Source: an uncultured Prevotellaceae bacterium
Lineage (GTDB): Bacteria; Bacteroidota; Bacteroidia; Bacteroidales; Bacteroidaceae
Direction: 5' to 3'
Assembly (NCBI GenBank): GCA_900320845.1
Contig: ONTS01000001.1
Location: forward strand, 110,138 to 174,137
DNA: 64,000 nt
Shown one piece after another: positions 24,010 to 33,103 of the stretch (position 1 is the stretch's first letter; every line of letters begins with the position of its first letter). The position numbers were made by a program, and so were the translations under genes. The notes under the pieces are model-generated. The model ran no database searches. It was not told where the DNA came from and saw only the letters and a program-made list of their open reading frames with translations.

Positions 24010-25014
24010 TTACGGAAACATTTTGCAGATGCAGTCTTTGTAGAATTGGAAGGGTTGGTGTAGCAGCTTTTCAGCTGTGATGAACAGGTTGGGTGTGTGT
24101 GTCCAGAGGAAGAGTCTGAGTCGTGACTTTGCCTTGAGTGTGCTGGTGTCGATGTATGGCAGTGCGTTGATATCTGCTTTCATGGTGCGCAGCAGTGCCA
24201 GCTTACGGCTTCGTGGCGACGACCCGCGTGCGATGCGTTTAGCTGTGCGCAGGGCTTGTTGCAGCAGGTGCGGGTCGGAAAGGGTGGTCAGCTTGTGGCT
24301 GAGATAGTAGCGGTATTTCTGTTTTTCCGACTCGTAGTAGTATGATAGTGCTTGCACATTGTCCGACTTTTTCGTTGTTGAGCTTTGGCGTTGCCTGTAG
24401 TAGTACAGCGGTTGGTGTATGACGACGGCTTGTCGGCACTTGTCGGCATACATGTAGAACTGTGCGTTGTCTTCGTAGAAGCGCGTTGTGGCGTTGTCCT
24501 GCCATATGAGTTCCTTGCGGAACACCTTGTTGCACAGGTAACTTTGTATGGTGTTGTGCAGAATGTAGCGCATGAGCTCGTCGTGGTTGATGAGGGTGTC
24601 GCTGAAGGTGTATCGATAGGGTCGGCAGGTGTTACTATACCATTTGTAGAAGGTGCATATTGCCATGTCGGCCTGCTGCTGTTCCATTGCCTGTGTGAGG
24701 CGTCGGTACATGTCGGGGGCAATCTTATCGTCGGCATCGACGAATCCTATGAGCTGTGCCTTAGCCTGTTGTAGTGCTGCGAGGCGTGCCTTGGAGGGGC
24801 CGCTGTTGTTGGTGTGTATGATGTATAGGCGGTTGTCGTTGGCGGCATATTGCTGGAGTATGGCGAGGGTGGCATCGGTGCTACCGTCGTCGACGACGAT
24901 GACCTCGATGTCGTGCAGTGTCTGATGCAGCAAGCTGTCCAGACACTCTTCAATGTATGCCTCGGCGTTGTAGGCGGGCACTATGATGGAGAGAAGAGGG
25001 ATTCTTTCTTCCAT
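24010..25014 (-). CDS. family 2 glycosyltransferase (third of three)
   Basis: 334 residues. GT-A domain: LSIIVPAYNAEAYIEECLDSLLHQ, VIVVDDGSTDATLAIL (nucleotide site), GPSKARLAAL, IGFVDADDKIAPDMYRRL with the metal-binding DADD; then a helical C-terminal part (LCNKVFRKELIW, FYEDNAQFYMYADKC) seen in EpsJ-like polysaccharide transferases. The start at 25014 overlaps the end of the upstream gene by 34 nt, so the genes are translationally linked. The acceptor is unknown. Confidence 0.88.
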   Translation of the reverse strand: MEERIPLLSIIVPAYNAEAYIEECLDSLLHQTLHDIEVIVVDDGSTDATLAILQQYAANDNRLYIIHTNNSGPSKARLAALQQAKAQLIGFVDADDKIAPDMYRRLTQAMEQQQADMAICTFYKWYSNTCRPYRYTFSDTLINHDELMRYILHNTIQSYLCNKVFRKELIWQDNATTRFYEDNAQFYMYADKCRQAVVIHQPLYYYRQRQSSTTKKSDNVQALSYYYESEKQKYRYYLSHKLTTLSDPHLLQQALRTAKRIARGSSPRSRKLALLRTMKADINALPYIDTSTLKAKSRLRLFLWTHTPNLFITAEKLLHQPFQFYKDCICKMFP

Positions 25015-25985
25015 GTCTTTTTCGTTCTGAATGGTCGGGTAAGAGCCATTACAAAGGTGTATAGGGCTGGTGATGCCCACAGCAGTCGTATGCGTTGTCG
25101 GTTTTTGGTGTTGAGTGATTGGTGCAGTGCTTGTCGTTCAGCTTTCAGTCGTTGACCGATGAGGCTGTTGTAGTGTTTTCTCTCTGCGAAGGATGTTTGG
25201 CTGGTGTTGATGCTTCGCAGCATGGTCTTGGCACAGCGAAAGAGGTTGCGTTGTGCGTCGGCAGCCCACGGCGTGTCGCTTAAGACGCGCAGACGGAAGT
25301 CTTCGGCAAGGAAACACTGGTAGAAGGAGTCAATAGTCTTGTTGTCGGGGTGAGTGATTGACGCTTCGCGTTGTCGGTAGTGGTAGAGTGTCTGCTGCAT
25401 GAATGTGGCGCAGCGGCAACGGTTAAACCATGCGGCGATGACAGCGTGGTCTTCGTAGACTATCTCCTGCGGCAGGGGCGTGGTGCACAGTGAACGACGG
25501 AACAGCTTGTTGCAGATGCTGGAGTCGATGGTGTTGTTGACGAGTAGGGGCATGATGTCGTCGTGGGAGTAGGTGCCTGGCTCCACACGCTCGGCTCGTT
25601 GCTCGCTGTGGTCAGTGTATTCGGTGTAGAATCCGCATGCCACGATGTCGGCGTCGTTGCTCTGCTGTGCCTCCAACATTGACTGCAGGAAGGTGGGTTC
25701 CACCCAGTCGTCGCTGTCGACATAGCTCATAAATTCGGCTTTGGCAGCGGCTATGCCCTTGTTGCGTGCTTCTGCCACACCTTTATGGCGGAGTCGTATG
25801 ACGCTGAAACGGCTGTCGTTAGCAGCATAGCGAGCTGCAATGTCGGCGCTGTCGTCGCTGCTTCCGTCGTCGACGAGGATGGCTTCGAAAGCCGTCTCGG
25901 TCTGTGCGAGCAGCGAGTCGAGGCACTGCGGCAGGTAGTGCGCGGTGTTGTAGATGGGTACTACTATGCTGACGAGGGGTTGCAT
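24981..25985 (-). CDS. family 2 glycosyltransferase (second of three)
   Basis: 334 residues, paralogous to its neighbours. VSIVVPIYNTAHYLPQCLDSLLAQ, AILVDDGSSDDSADIAARYA, KGVAEARNKGIAAA, FMSYVDSDDWVEPTFLQSML (metal site DSDD) and C-terminal SICNKLFRRSLC, VYEDHAVIAAWFNRC. I start at the ATG at 25985 (MQPLVSIVV); the open frame upstream overlaps the first glycosyltransferase gene and shows no homology. The three genes probably form one transcript acting on one glycan. Confidence 0.87.
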   Translation of the reverse strand: MQPLVSIVVPIYNTAHYLPQCLDSLLAQTETAFEAILVDDGSSDDSADIAARYAANDSRFSVIRLRHKGVAEARNKGIAAAKAEFMSYVDSDDWVEPTFLQSMLEAQQSNDADIVACGFYTEYTDHSEQRAERVEPGTYSHDDIMPLLVNNTIDSSICNKLFRRSLCTTPLPQEIVYEDHAVIAAWFNRCRCATFMQQTLYHYRQREASITHPDNKTIDSFYQCFLAEDFRLRVLSDTPWAADAQRNLFRCAKTMLRSINTSQTSFAERKHYNSLIGQRLKAERQALHQSLNTKNRQRIRLLWASPALYTFVMALTRPFRTKKTWKKESLFSPS

Positions 25986-26095
25986 GGGCAAGAGGGGAAG
26001 AGTATTAGAGGCTGGGGGAACGTGTTGCGATGGGTGAGGTGGACTGACAATGCCCGAACGGAGGGGTGTGGAATCTACCTGATAGGGCTTTGGGT

Positions 26096-27103
26096 CTACT
26101 GATACAACTGTTCTTCTTTTATCTTCTTTATTCGTTTGTGTCTTGTGATGGAGAACATGGCCACCACGGCAGGCGTTATGGGCAGGTGCATCCATAGCCA
26201 CATCTTGCGTCGCTTGGATGGTTTGAGTATGCTTTTACCTTCGTTGTAGAGTGGGCGTATTTCTTCAATGATGTCGCGCAGGTAGCGGTGGCGTTCGCTG
26301 AGCGGTGCCGTACTTCTTATCAGTCGCTGTTTGCATCGGTAGGCGCGCATCACCATCTGCTGCACACCGATGTCGTGCATGCCGTTGGCTTCAGCCACAG
26401 CGTAGCGCATCTTCTCGGCAATGAACACGTCGTGGTGTCTGCGTGCGTTGACGTTGTCGTTCATGATGGAGCCGCGTCGCTGACGGTAGAGGTATAGCGG
26501 ATCGGGGATGAAGGTCACGCGCTGTGCCTCGGCAAAGTAGGCAGCCATCACGGCATGGTCTTCGTGGTAGAGTTTGATGGGGAACTCCTGGGTCACGGTG
26601 TGACGCTTGAGCAGCTTGTTCCACACAGCCGAGTTGACTTCGTCGCGCAGTATCTTGGCAAGGGCTTCGCGTTGCTCGAAGGTTCCCATCTCTCCACGGC
26701 AGGGAAGGCATACCTTGCGGTGGTCGGTGTAGTCGTCGTAGTATCCGCACACCACGATGTCGCTCTCTGTGTCTTGCATGTGCTTGACGAGCGTGGCAAG
26801 CATCTCGGGCAGCATGCGGTCGTCGCCGTCGAGGAAGTAGATAAGTTCTCCCTCGGCATGCTTCATGCCATTGTTGCGTGCATAGCTCAGTCCGCCGTTC
26901 TGCAGGTGCAGAGGCACGATACGATTGTCAGACGCTGCAAACTCATCGATGATGTCGCCGCTGCGGTCGGTGCTCCCATCGTCAACGGCAATGAGCTGCC
27001 AGTGGGTATAGGTCTGCGCCAGAACAGACTGTATGCACTCGCCAACCCATTTTTCAATGTTGTAGGCGGCCATGATAATACTGACCAGAGGTTGTGTCTG
27101 CAT
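26096..27103 (-). CDS. family 2 glycosyltransferase (first of three)
   Basis: 335 residues. VSIIMAAYNIEKWVGECIQSVLAQ, LIAVDDGSTDRSGDIIDEFA, GGLSYARNNGMKHA, LIYFLDGDDRMLPEMLATL (metal site DGDD) and C-terminal AVWNKLLKRHTV, LYHEDHAVMAAYFAEA. It ends with a hydrophobic helix-like segment (MWLWMHLPITPAVVAMFSI) and basic residues, so it may be membrane-attached. It heads the three-gene set; the 110 bp before the second gene contain no clear promoter. Confidence 0.87.
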   Translation of the reverse strand: MQTQPLVSIIMAAYNIEKWVGECIQSVLAQTYTHWQLIAVDDGSTDRSGDIIDEFAASDNRIVPLHLQNGGLSYARNNGMKHAEGELIYFLDGDDRMLPEMLATLVKHMQDTESDIVVCGYYDDYTDHRKVCLPCRGEMGTFEQREALAKILRDEVNSAVWNKLLKRHTVTQEFPIKLYHEDHAVMAAYFAEAQRVTFIPDPLYLYRQRRGSIMNDNVNARRHHDVFIAEKMRYAVAEANGMHDIGVQQMVMRAYRCKQRLIRSTAPLSERHRYLRDIIEEIRPLYNEGKSILKPSKRRKMWLWMHLPITPAVVAMFSITRHKRIKKIKEEQLYQ

Positions 27104-27513
27104 GGTTAGAGGCAAAAGGAATAATAGTTGTAACTTACAAAATCGGGCGAAAGGTACGTAGAAAATGCGGTCAAACCATACTTATTGCGAATAAACTTTA
27201 ATGATTGGCGTTGCCGACTGCATGATATTTATGATTTCCCCCATCTGCCGATTAAGAGAAGATGTACTGTACGGCAATGGCAGCGTGAAAGGGTAAAAGC
27301 GGGGAGCAGGTGTGTCAGCACCATGCCATACAACCTTTAATAAAGACCGTGCGAAGGGGGGCGGATGAGGAAGTCTGTCTCTCGTCTGTTCTCCTTGCGG
27401 GAGGCGATGTGTACCAACGACGACAGGGCTACGTTTTTTAGCGTAGCCCTGTCGGTATTCATTGTTGTGTCGGTTGCAGCCTGAGTGTGTTGCCAGTCCG
27501 CAAGTGGTGTGTG
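27104..27513. other. 410-bp intergenic region
   Basis: No gene found. It holds a 13-bp hairpin at 27421-27454 (CGACAGGGCTACG arms around TTTTTTAG) behind the C69 dipeptidase gene. The hairpin has no U-tract on either strand, so it is either a weak terminator or an mRNA end stabiliser. The rest (27104-27420) shows no promoter or repeat that I can support. Confidence 0.5.
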
Positions 27514-29154
27514 TTATTCTTCGGGCACAGCAAACTTGTCGCCAGTCTGTTTGACGAGCTGTCGTGCCACGCTCTCGGGATAGCCGGGGCGTGCGGGACG
27601 TGCTCCCATGCCGGTCTCGGTGCGCTCAAACTTACCGTCTTTCTCGGGCTTGATGACCATGTCGTTGTATTTCACGATGAGATAGGTGGCGAGTTGGCGC
27701 CAGCGGCTGAGCATCTGTGCACCTTTCTCGGCGCTGTAGTCGGTGAGATACTTCACAGCGGCTTGCTCGCCCTGGCTGTTAAGGATGTCGAGGGCGCGCT
27801 GCTCTATGCTCTGCTGCAGCTGGTCGTAGCTCATGTCGAGGCTGTCGCGTACGGCTTTCAGCGAGGGGAACATCTGGGCATAGCGCGGATAAACCATGTT
27901 GCTCACCCAGTTGCATACCCAGAAGGCATTCTTGTCGGAGAATGTCACTGCATCGGCGCCGGGAGTGTTGAAGCATTCGGGCTGTGTGGGGTTGCCGCAG
28001 TAGATAGGTACGAAGGCGCACATATTGCCTTCATCGTTGGCAAACCAGAAACATCCGCCGATCTGACGCGGCAACCACGAGCGCATTTGCGAAACATAGA
28101 CGAAGGATGACTGCTGAGTGCTGATGGGACGCTCGTTGAAGTAGTCTTTGCCATCCACCTTGAAGCGCAGTGGTGTGGGACGATAAGGCATGTTCCATAC
28201 GCCGCCACCGAGGTCGTTGTCGACGGAAAGAGGTGTACCTTCATAGTGGTCGCGCATGGCCTCACGCATGTCAGCAACGGAAAGTTTGCGGTCGGGAATT
28301 ATCCACAGCGGCATAGGTTCAGCATCCTTATCCTTACCCATTGCCCAAGGCAGATAACGGTCGAAGTCCTTATTATATTTACGGAAGAAGCTCCATACGC
28401 GTGCGTCGCAGAAGCGGCGTCCACCGAAGTCGGCAGGAGCGTAGGTCTCACACCAGTTGAAATCGGCATCCTTTCCGTTGAACCAGCCCTTCTCGCGGGC
28501 GAACTTGATGCAGTCCTTGGAGAAGAGTACGTTCTTCTTGTCCTTCTGGTTGAAGGTGCGTATGCGGCTTTGATTAGCATGTCCGCAGATGGCATCGTCG
28601 GGAATGCGCAGTGCCACCCATACGGCACCTTTGCCGCCGGGGCCCTTGCCCATCATTTCCATAATCCACGCCTCGTTGGGGTCGCATATCGTGAAAGTCT
28701 CGCCACTGGAACGGAAGCCGTAGGTCTCTGCCAGCGTGGTCATCACCTGTATGGCTTCTCGAGCAGTCTTTGAGCGTTGCAAGGCAAGGTAGATGAGAGA
28801 GCCGTAGTCAATGAGTCCTGTGGGGTCGGTCATTTCTTCGCGTCCGCCATAGGTCGTCTCACCGATGGTCACCTGCCATTCGTTGATGTTACCTATCACA
28901 TTATAGGTGACAGGAGCCTCGGGGATGTCGCCGTGGTACGTACCGTCGTCCCAGTCGATAATCTTTCGCATCGTTCCCGGTGCGTGTTTGCCAGCGGGAT
29001 AGTGTGCAAGGTTAATGAACATGCCGTAGTCGTCGGCGCTGTATGTGCAGAGCACGGAGCCGTCGACGGTAGCTTTCTTGCCGGCGATGAAGTTGGTGCA
29101 TGCCATGGCTGCAGTGCCCATGCCGAACAGAAGGAGGATAAAGAGTTTTTTCAT
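27514..29154 (-). CDS. C69-family dipeptidase (exported)
   Basis: 546 residues. The signal peptide MKKLFILLLFGMGTAAMA is followed directly by CTNFIAGKKATVDGSVLCTYSADD: Cys19 becomes the N-terminal nucleophile of the Ntn-hydrolase fold, as in other secreted C69 dipeptidases. Further family stretches are GETTYGGREEM, RSKTAREAIQVMTTLAETYG, CDPNEAWIMEMMG, and the C-terminal region DLGGGVWNMPYRPTPL and FVYVSQMRSWLP. It probably cleaves dipeptides in the periplasm. I start at 29154 so that the signal peptide begins the protein. Confidence 0.92.
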   Translation of the reverse strand: MKKLFILLLFGMGTAAMACTNFIAGKKATVDGSVLCTYSADDYGMFINLAHYPAGKHAPGTMRKIIDWDDGTYHGDIPEAPVTYNVIGNINEWQVTIGETTYGGREEMTDPTGLIDYGSLIYLALQRSKTAREAIQVMTTLAETYGFRSSGETFTICDPNEAWIMEMMGKGPGGKGAVWVALRIPDDAICGHANQSRIRTFNQKDKKNVLFSKDCIKFAREKGWFNGKDADFNWCETYAPADFGGRRFCDARVWSFFRKYNKDFDRYLPWAMGKDKDAEPMPLWIIPDRKLSVADMREAMRDHYEGTPLSVDNDLGGGVWNMPYRPTPLRFKVDGKDYFNERPISTQQSSFVYVSQMRSWLPRQIGGCFWFANDEGNMCAFVPIYCGNPTQPECFNTPGADAVTFSDKNAFWVCNWVSNMVYPRYAQMFPSLKAVRDSLDMSYDQLQQSIEQRALDILNSQGEQAAVKYLTDYSAEKGAQMLSRWRQLATYLIVKYNDMVIKPEKDGKFERTETGMGARPARPGYPESVARQLVKQTGDKFAVPEE

Positions 29155-29214
29155 AAGATATAATATTGTGTATGAGTGCAAAAATCGCTGACTGCAGTTA
29201 GCCTCATGTGTGTG

Positions 29215-29222
29215 CAAAGATA
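29215..29222 (-). promoter_or_regulatory. -7 box upstream of the C69 dipeptidase gene
   Basis: TATCTTTG on the minus strand matches TAnnTTTG about 60 bp before the start; no clear TTTG at -33. Confidence 0.45.
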
Positions 29223-29371
29223 GTCAATATGTTGGGAATAACCCATGGAAAGAAGAAAATAGTAAGTGGAAATTTGTAATAGTAGATACAGAAATATAAA
29301 CGCAGAGCAAAAGATAACTTAACTCATTTTCCACTCTGCATCTATAAAGCTTGCGCTATTTGATAGAATCG

Positions 29372-30796
29372 CTATTTATTACAGATTTTCTTCAAAACCC
29401 AATCCATTGCCTTTTCTGACGGCTGAGGAACATCAGGCAAAACACCATGAATCTCACTGCCATCTTCAGCACCTATATTATAAAACATTTTGTAAGGAAG
29501 CATCAAGTCCATTTTTGTATGTGGAAGAATTATATCAATGATATCACCTGAAGAAATGATCATTCCACCGGTTTCTTCACCAACAATCACACCCAAGTTG
29601 TAATATTTGAAAACTTGTGCTAAGTCGCTTGCAGAAGAGAAGGTTTTGTGGCTATTGAGTAAATACGCTTTTCCTGTAAAACGAAGACTGTCTGCATAAG
29701 GTTGGCAGTAATCATCTGAAGAAATCACTTCAGTAATAATGGTATCAGGCAATGCTATGCTCTCGCTTAATTGTGGATATTCTTTTAAATAAGGACGATA
29801 GAACTCACGCACAGGTTCAGACATACGCATCACAACTTTATAATAACCACTAAAAGGTTTATCTGCCAAATAACGACATATCTCATCAGAAACTTTAGAG
29901 TTTCCGCCATCATTATAACGGTTATCAATTACGAGATGGCGCACATTTTTCGTACGGGCTTGACGGAACATTTCACTCAGGAATTCAGGAAATCCTTCTA
30001 TCACGCATTCATTGAAATGGAGAATCATCACGGAGTCGTTGTACATTTCGTAACTCCATGCTTTATCTTCCTTTGCTTCATCTTTTTCCTTAGGTCGTTT
30101 TGCCTGTATTTCCTTTATCTCTTTTTTATTCAGCGCTTTCAACATGAGTGTTTTTGTTCCACTACTCGTTTTCATTACTATGCGATAATAATTCTTTGGC
30201 ATGTTCAGATAAAGCCATTTTTGAAGCGTCCCATCGTCTTCTGCCCGCATACAACGATAGAAATCGCGTTCACCAAAAGTATATTTCAGGCTCTGTTCTA
30301 CGATTTTCTTTGCCTTTAAATGATCAATTTTCAGCAATTCATCACCTTTTAAGAATGGGATATCGCCCAAGACCGTATCACATTTGAGTATAAGCCGATG
30401 TGTTTGGGGCTCTATATGAAACAGTGATAGATATGGAAAACCTTTTTCCTCAGCTGAAAACAATGCATTTCGCGAGTAGACACTGAAGTGTCCCTCCTTA
30501 AAAAGTGCTGCCAAACGGGAGAGTTCCATGTATGCCCGAAGGCGGGAGATATCACCTTTTTGCAGTTGTCGCTTCGACTTTTTTACCTCATTGTAGAATG
30601 TTTTCTTACTAAGACGACTATAAAGAGCAGGATGCACTTGCTCTATAAGGGAGACCATTGTATCTATATCCTCACACATTTGGCGATATGTAGGTGTTGT
30701 CTGTGCATAAGAAACAACAGTAATGCTGACACACGCCACAAGAACAAGCGTCTTAACGGTATGGTTACATAAGGGGAATAGGCTTCGTTTCTTCAT
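29372..30796 (-). CDS. S41-family peptidase (exported)
   Basis: 474 residues with an N-terminal hydrophobic signal (TLVLVACVSITVVSYAQ). The tail-specific protease fold is seen in VMILHFNECVIEGFPEFLSEMF, LVIDNRYNDGGNSKVSDEI and the nucleophile region LLNSHKTFSSASDLAQVFKYY, followed by GVIVGEETGGMIISSGD, with a last strand in LPHTKMDLMLPY. No PDZ domain is obvious, though PFLKGDELLKIDHLKAKKIVEQ resembles a PDZ end. The gene is more AT-rich than its neighbours and stands alone, which suggests a separate origin. The substrate is unknown. Confidence 0.82.
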   Translation of the reverse strand: MKKRSLFPLCNHTVKTLVLVACVSITVVSYAQTTPTYRQMCEDIDTMVSLIEQVHPALYSRLSKKTFYNEVKKSKRQLQKGDISRLRAYMELSRLAALFKEGHFSVYSRNALFSAEEKGFPYLSLFHIEPQTHRLILKCDTVLGDIPFLKGDELLKIDHLKAKKIVEQSLKYTFGERDFYRCMRAEDDGTLQKWLYLNMPKNYYRIVMKTSSGTKTLMLKALNKKEIKEIQAKRPKEKDEAKEDKAWSYEMYNDSVMILHFNECVIEGFPEFLSEMFRQARTKNVRHLVIDNRYNDGGNSKVSDEICRYLADKPFSGYYKVVMRMSEPVREFYRPYLKEYPQLSESIALPDTIITEVISSDDYCQPYADSLRFTGKAYLLNSHKTFSSASDLAQVFKYYNLGVIVGEETGGMIISSGDIIDIILPHTKMDLMLPYKMFYNIGAEDGSEIHGVLPDVPQPSEKAMDWVLKKICNK

Positions 30797-30967
30797 GTTG
30801 CAATCATATTACAATTTGTGATTATGTCCACGAATCAAATGAAAGACTCATCTTCTTGAGACAAATGAGGGTGTAGATTTTCCTGATATGGAACTAACGA
30901 CACCCTATATATATGTTAACGAACAATTTTGTGACATGAATGTCTTTATCATCCGTATACAGCACTT

Positions 30968-31822
30968 TTATTCTCTCACTGCCTTGAAGCTCATGTCGAG
31001 TCCTTTGACAGAGTGTGTGAGTGCTCCCACGCTGACGAAGTCGACGCCACAGAGGGCATAGTCGCGAATGGTTTCGAGGGTGATACCTCCCGAAGACTCA
31101 GTCTCATAGCGGTGGTTGATGATGCCGACGGCTTTCTTTGTGTCGCTGACACTGAAGTTGTCAAGCATGATGCGGTCGACACCACCATGACGAAGCACGC
31201 TGTCGAGCTCCTCAAATGAGCGCACTTCAATCTCTATCTTGAGCTTCAGCCCTTTTTCTTCGAGGTACTTATGGCAGCGGTCGATGGCGTTTTCTATGCC
31301 TCCGGCGAAGTCGACATGGTTGTCTTTGAGCAGTATCATGTCGAAGAGTCCTATGCGATGGTTCATGCCGCCGCCTATCTTCACTGCCTGTTTCTCGAGC
31401 ATACGCAGTCCGGGTGTGGTCTTTCGTGTGTCAAGAACGTGTGTATGTGTTCCTTCGAGGCGCTGCACATAGCGGTGTGTCTGTGTGGCGATGCCGCTCA
31501 TGCGCTGCATGATGTTGAGCATGAGGCGCTCCGTCTGCAGCAGGCTTTGTATCTTTCCACTGACGATGAATGCCACATCTCCGGGGCGGACGTGGGCTCC
31601 GTCGTGCAGCATGATGTCCATCTTAAGGTCGGGGTCGAAGGTGGCGAACACGCGTTGGGCTACTTCCACACCTGCCAGAATGCCTTCCTCCTTGATGAGT
31701 AGGCGCGACTGTCCCATGGCATCGGAAGGGATGCAGCACAAGGTGGTATGGTCGCCGTCGCCAATGTCTTCCGAAAAGGCGAGATCTATGAGCCGGTCTT
31801 CAAGTTCGTTTACGCTTAACAT
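30968..31822 (-). CDS. nadC: nicotinate-nucleotide pyrophosphorylase (carboxylating)
   Basis: Quinolinate phosphoribosyltransferase: quinolinate plus PRPP gives nicotinate mononucleotide in de novo NAD synthesis. 284 residues with SEDIGDGDHTT, ERLMLNIMQRMSGIAT, VLDTRKTTPGLRMLEKQAVKIGGGMNHRIGLFDMILLKDNH (substrate arginines and lysines), IEIEVRSFEELD, DRIMLDNFS and SSGGITLETIRDYA followed by VDFVSVGALTHS. It stands alone here, without nadA or nadB. Confidence 0.96.
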   Translation of the reverse strand: MLSVNELEDRLIDLAFSEDIGDGDHTTLCCIPSDAMGQSRLLIKEEGILAGVEVAQRVFATFDPDLKMDIMLHDGAHVRPGDVAFIVSGKIQSLLQTERLMLNIMQRMSGIATQTHRYVQRLEGTHTHVLDTRKTTPGLRMLEKQAVKIGGGMNHRIGLFDMILLKDNHVDFAGGIENAIDRCHKYLEEKGLKLKIEIEVRSFEELDSVLRHGGVDRIMLDNFSVSDTKKAVGIINHRYETESSGGITLETIRDYALCGVDFVSVGALTHSVKGLDMSFKAVRE

Positions 31823-31859
31823 AAGTGTATGTATTTTAGGGGTGATGGGTTGTTTTTCG

Positions 31860-31867
31860 CAAATGTA
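31860..31867 (-). promoter_or_regulatory. -7 box upstream of nadC
   Basis: TACATTTG on the minus strand matches TAnnTTTG 38 bp before the start codon; no clear -33 element. Confidence 0.45.
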
Positions 31868-31981
31868 ATGATAATTATCGGTATTTCCGCTGTCGAGGGA
31901 TAATATTCTGACACTGGCGCGGGTCGGCAGGTATGTAGTGTTTCGCTTTCGTATCTTTTTTGCGTTGCCTTTCGGCCGTCA

Positions 31982-33103
31982 TCATCTGTTTCTGTCCGGC
32001 GCTACGCTCTTCACCGCCGTGTTGTCGGGCGGCGGCACACGTTGCGGTGTGTTCCTATCGTCTATTGCATTGTGTCCGGGTGCCTGGTCGCGTTGTCTCT
32101 CCTTGATGGCACTTCGCTGGCTATGCGGGTTGGCTATTTTCCATGAGTTGTTGCCTTGGGCACGATGCGGCTTGCTACGCTCATTGCCCGGCATATCATC
32201 GCTGAATACCTCCTCTTCGCCCATTCCCTCTTGCGCCTGTTGGGTGTTGACAGGCTGGTCTGTCGAGGGTGTAACCGTCTCGGCATCGCCCGTCTCTATG
32301 GTGGCAGGTTTGCTCCCGGCGCGTGTCTTCACCATGTGGATGTCGTACAGACTGACTATGCGGAACGAGTTGCTGCTGAGCTCTGCCAGCGAGTGGGGCA
32401 TGATGAAGTAGCCGCTCACTTCCTTGATGCCAACCTTGTGGGCATCGGTAACGAACATGCTGTAGCGTGTCGACGATGTTATGCGACGCATCTGTGTGGC
32501 GATACTGTCGTTGTTGTAGCGCACTACGAGGTATGCCGTAGCGTCGCGAGGTCCGTCTTGGTAGATGAACACAGCGTTGAAATTGAGCGACAGTTGGTCG
32601 CCGGCATGGAAAGCGGTGTCGGCATTGATGCGGAAGGAGTAGATGTTGTGCGGCTTGTAGGGCAGCAGCACGTGTGTGTTGTCGCCTCTCCATACGTTGG
32701 CGGTGTCGCCTGTGGTAGGAATTTGGCTGCCATGCGGGGTGATGGATACTCCGAGGGCTTCGCCGTCGTCGCTAAAGCGTTGAGAAAGGTTCTTATAAAT
32801 GTTGTTAAGGCGGTCGGCATGGCGATAATAGTACACCATCGACTCGTCAAACTCAGCCTGAGTGATGCCGTGTTGTTCAAAAACTTTTTTGCGGTATTGC
32901 TCTTGCAGTTGCCTGATGTCGATGCTTTGCCGGTATTCGGCTGCCGCCGTTGCCATGGCGAGATGATAGTCGTAGAGCAAGTCTTCCATGTCGTCGGGCT
33001 GAATATAACGTCCCGGCACGGTTGGCTTGCAGCTTATCAGCAGCAGTGCTGACAGCATGGCGAGCAGAAGGCTACGATATGCTGATATGCTACTGTATGT
33101 CAT
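31982..33103 (-). CDS. DUF4296 lipoprotein
   Basis: 373 residues. The hydrophobic start ends in LLISC (Cys25), a lipidation signal. The DUF4296 domain follows (about 32-110): VPGRYIQPDDMEDLLYDYHLAMA, EYRKKVFEQHGITQAEFDESMVYYYRHADRLNNIYKNLSQR. Beyond about residue 270 is a long low-complexity hydrophilic tail rich in Gln, Asn, Arg and Pro that family members do not usually need. It overlaps the lspA stop by 14 nt and is the last gene of ileS-dksA like-lspA-DUF4296, an order I know from other Bacteroidales. LspA would process its own signal. Confidence 0.85.
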   Translation of the reverse strand: MTYSSISAYRSLLLAMLSALLLISCKPTVPGRYIQPDDMEDLLYDYHLAMATAAAEYRQSIDIRQLQEQYRKKVFEQHGITQAEFDESMVYYYRHADRLNNIYKNLSQRFSDDGEALGVSITPHGSQIPTTGDTANVWRGDNTHVLLPYKPHNIYSFRINADTAFHAGDQLSLNFNAVFIYQDGPRDATAYLVVRYNNDSIATQMRRITSSTRYSMFVTDAHKVGIKEVSGYFIMPHSLAELSSNSFRIVSLYDIHMVKTRAGSKPATIETGDAETVTPSTDQPVNTQQAQEGMGEEEVFSDDMPGNERSKPHRAQGNNSWKIANPHSQRSAIKERQRDQAPGHNAIDDRNTPQRVPPPDNTAVKSVAPDRNR

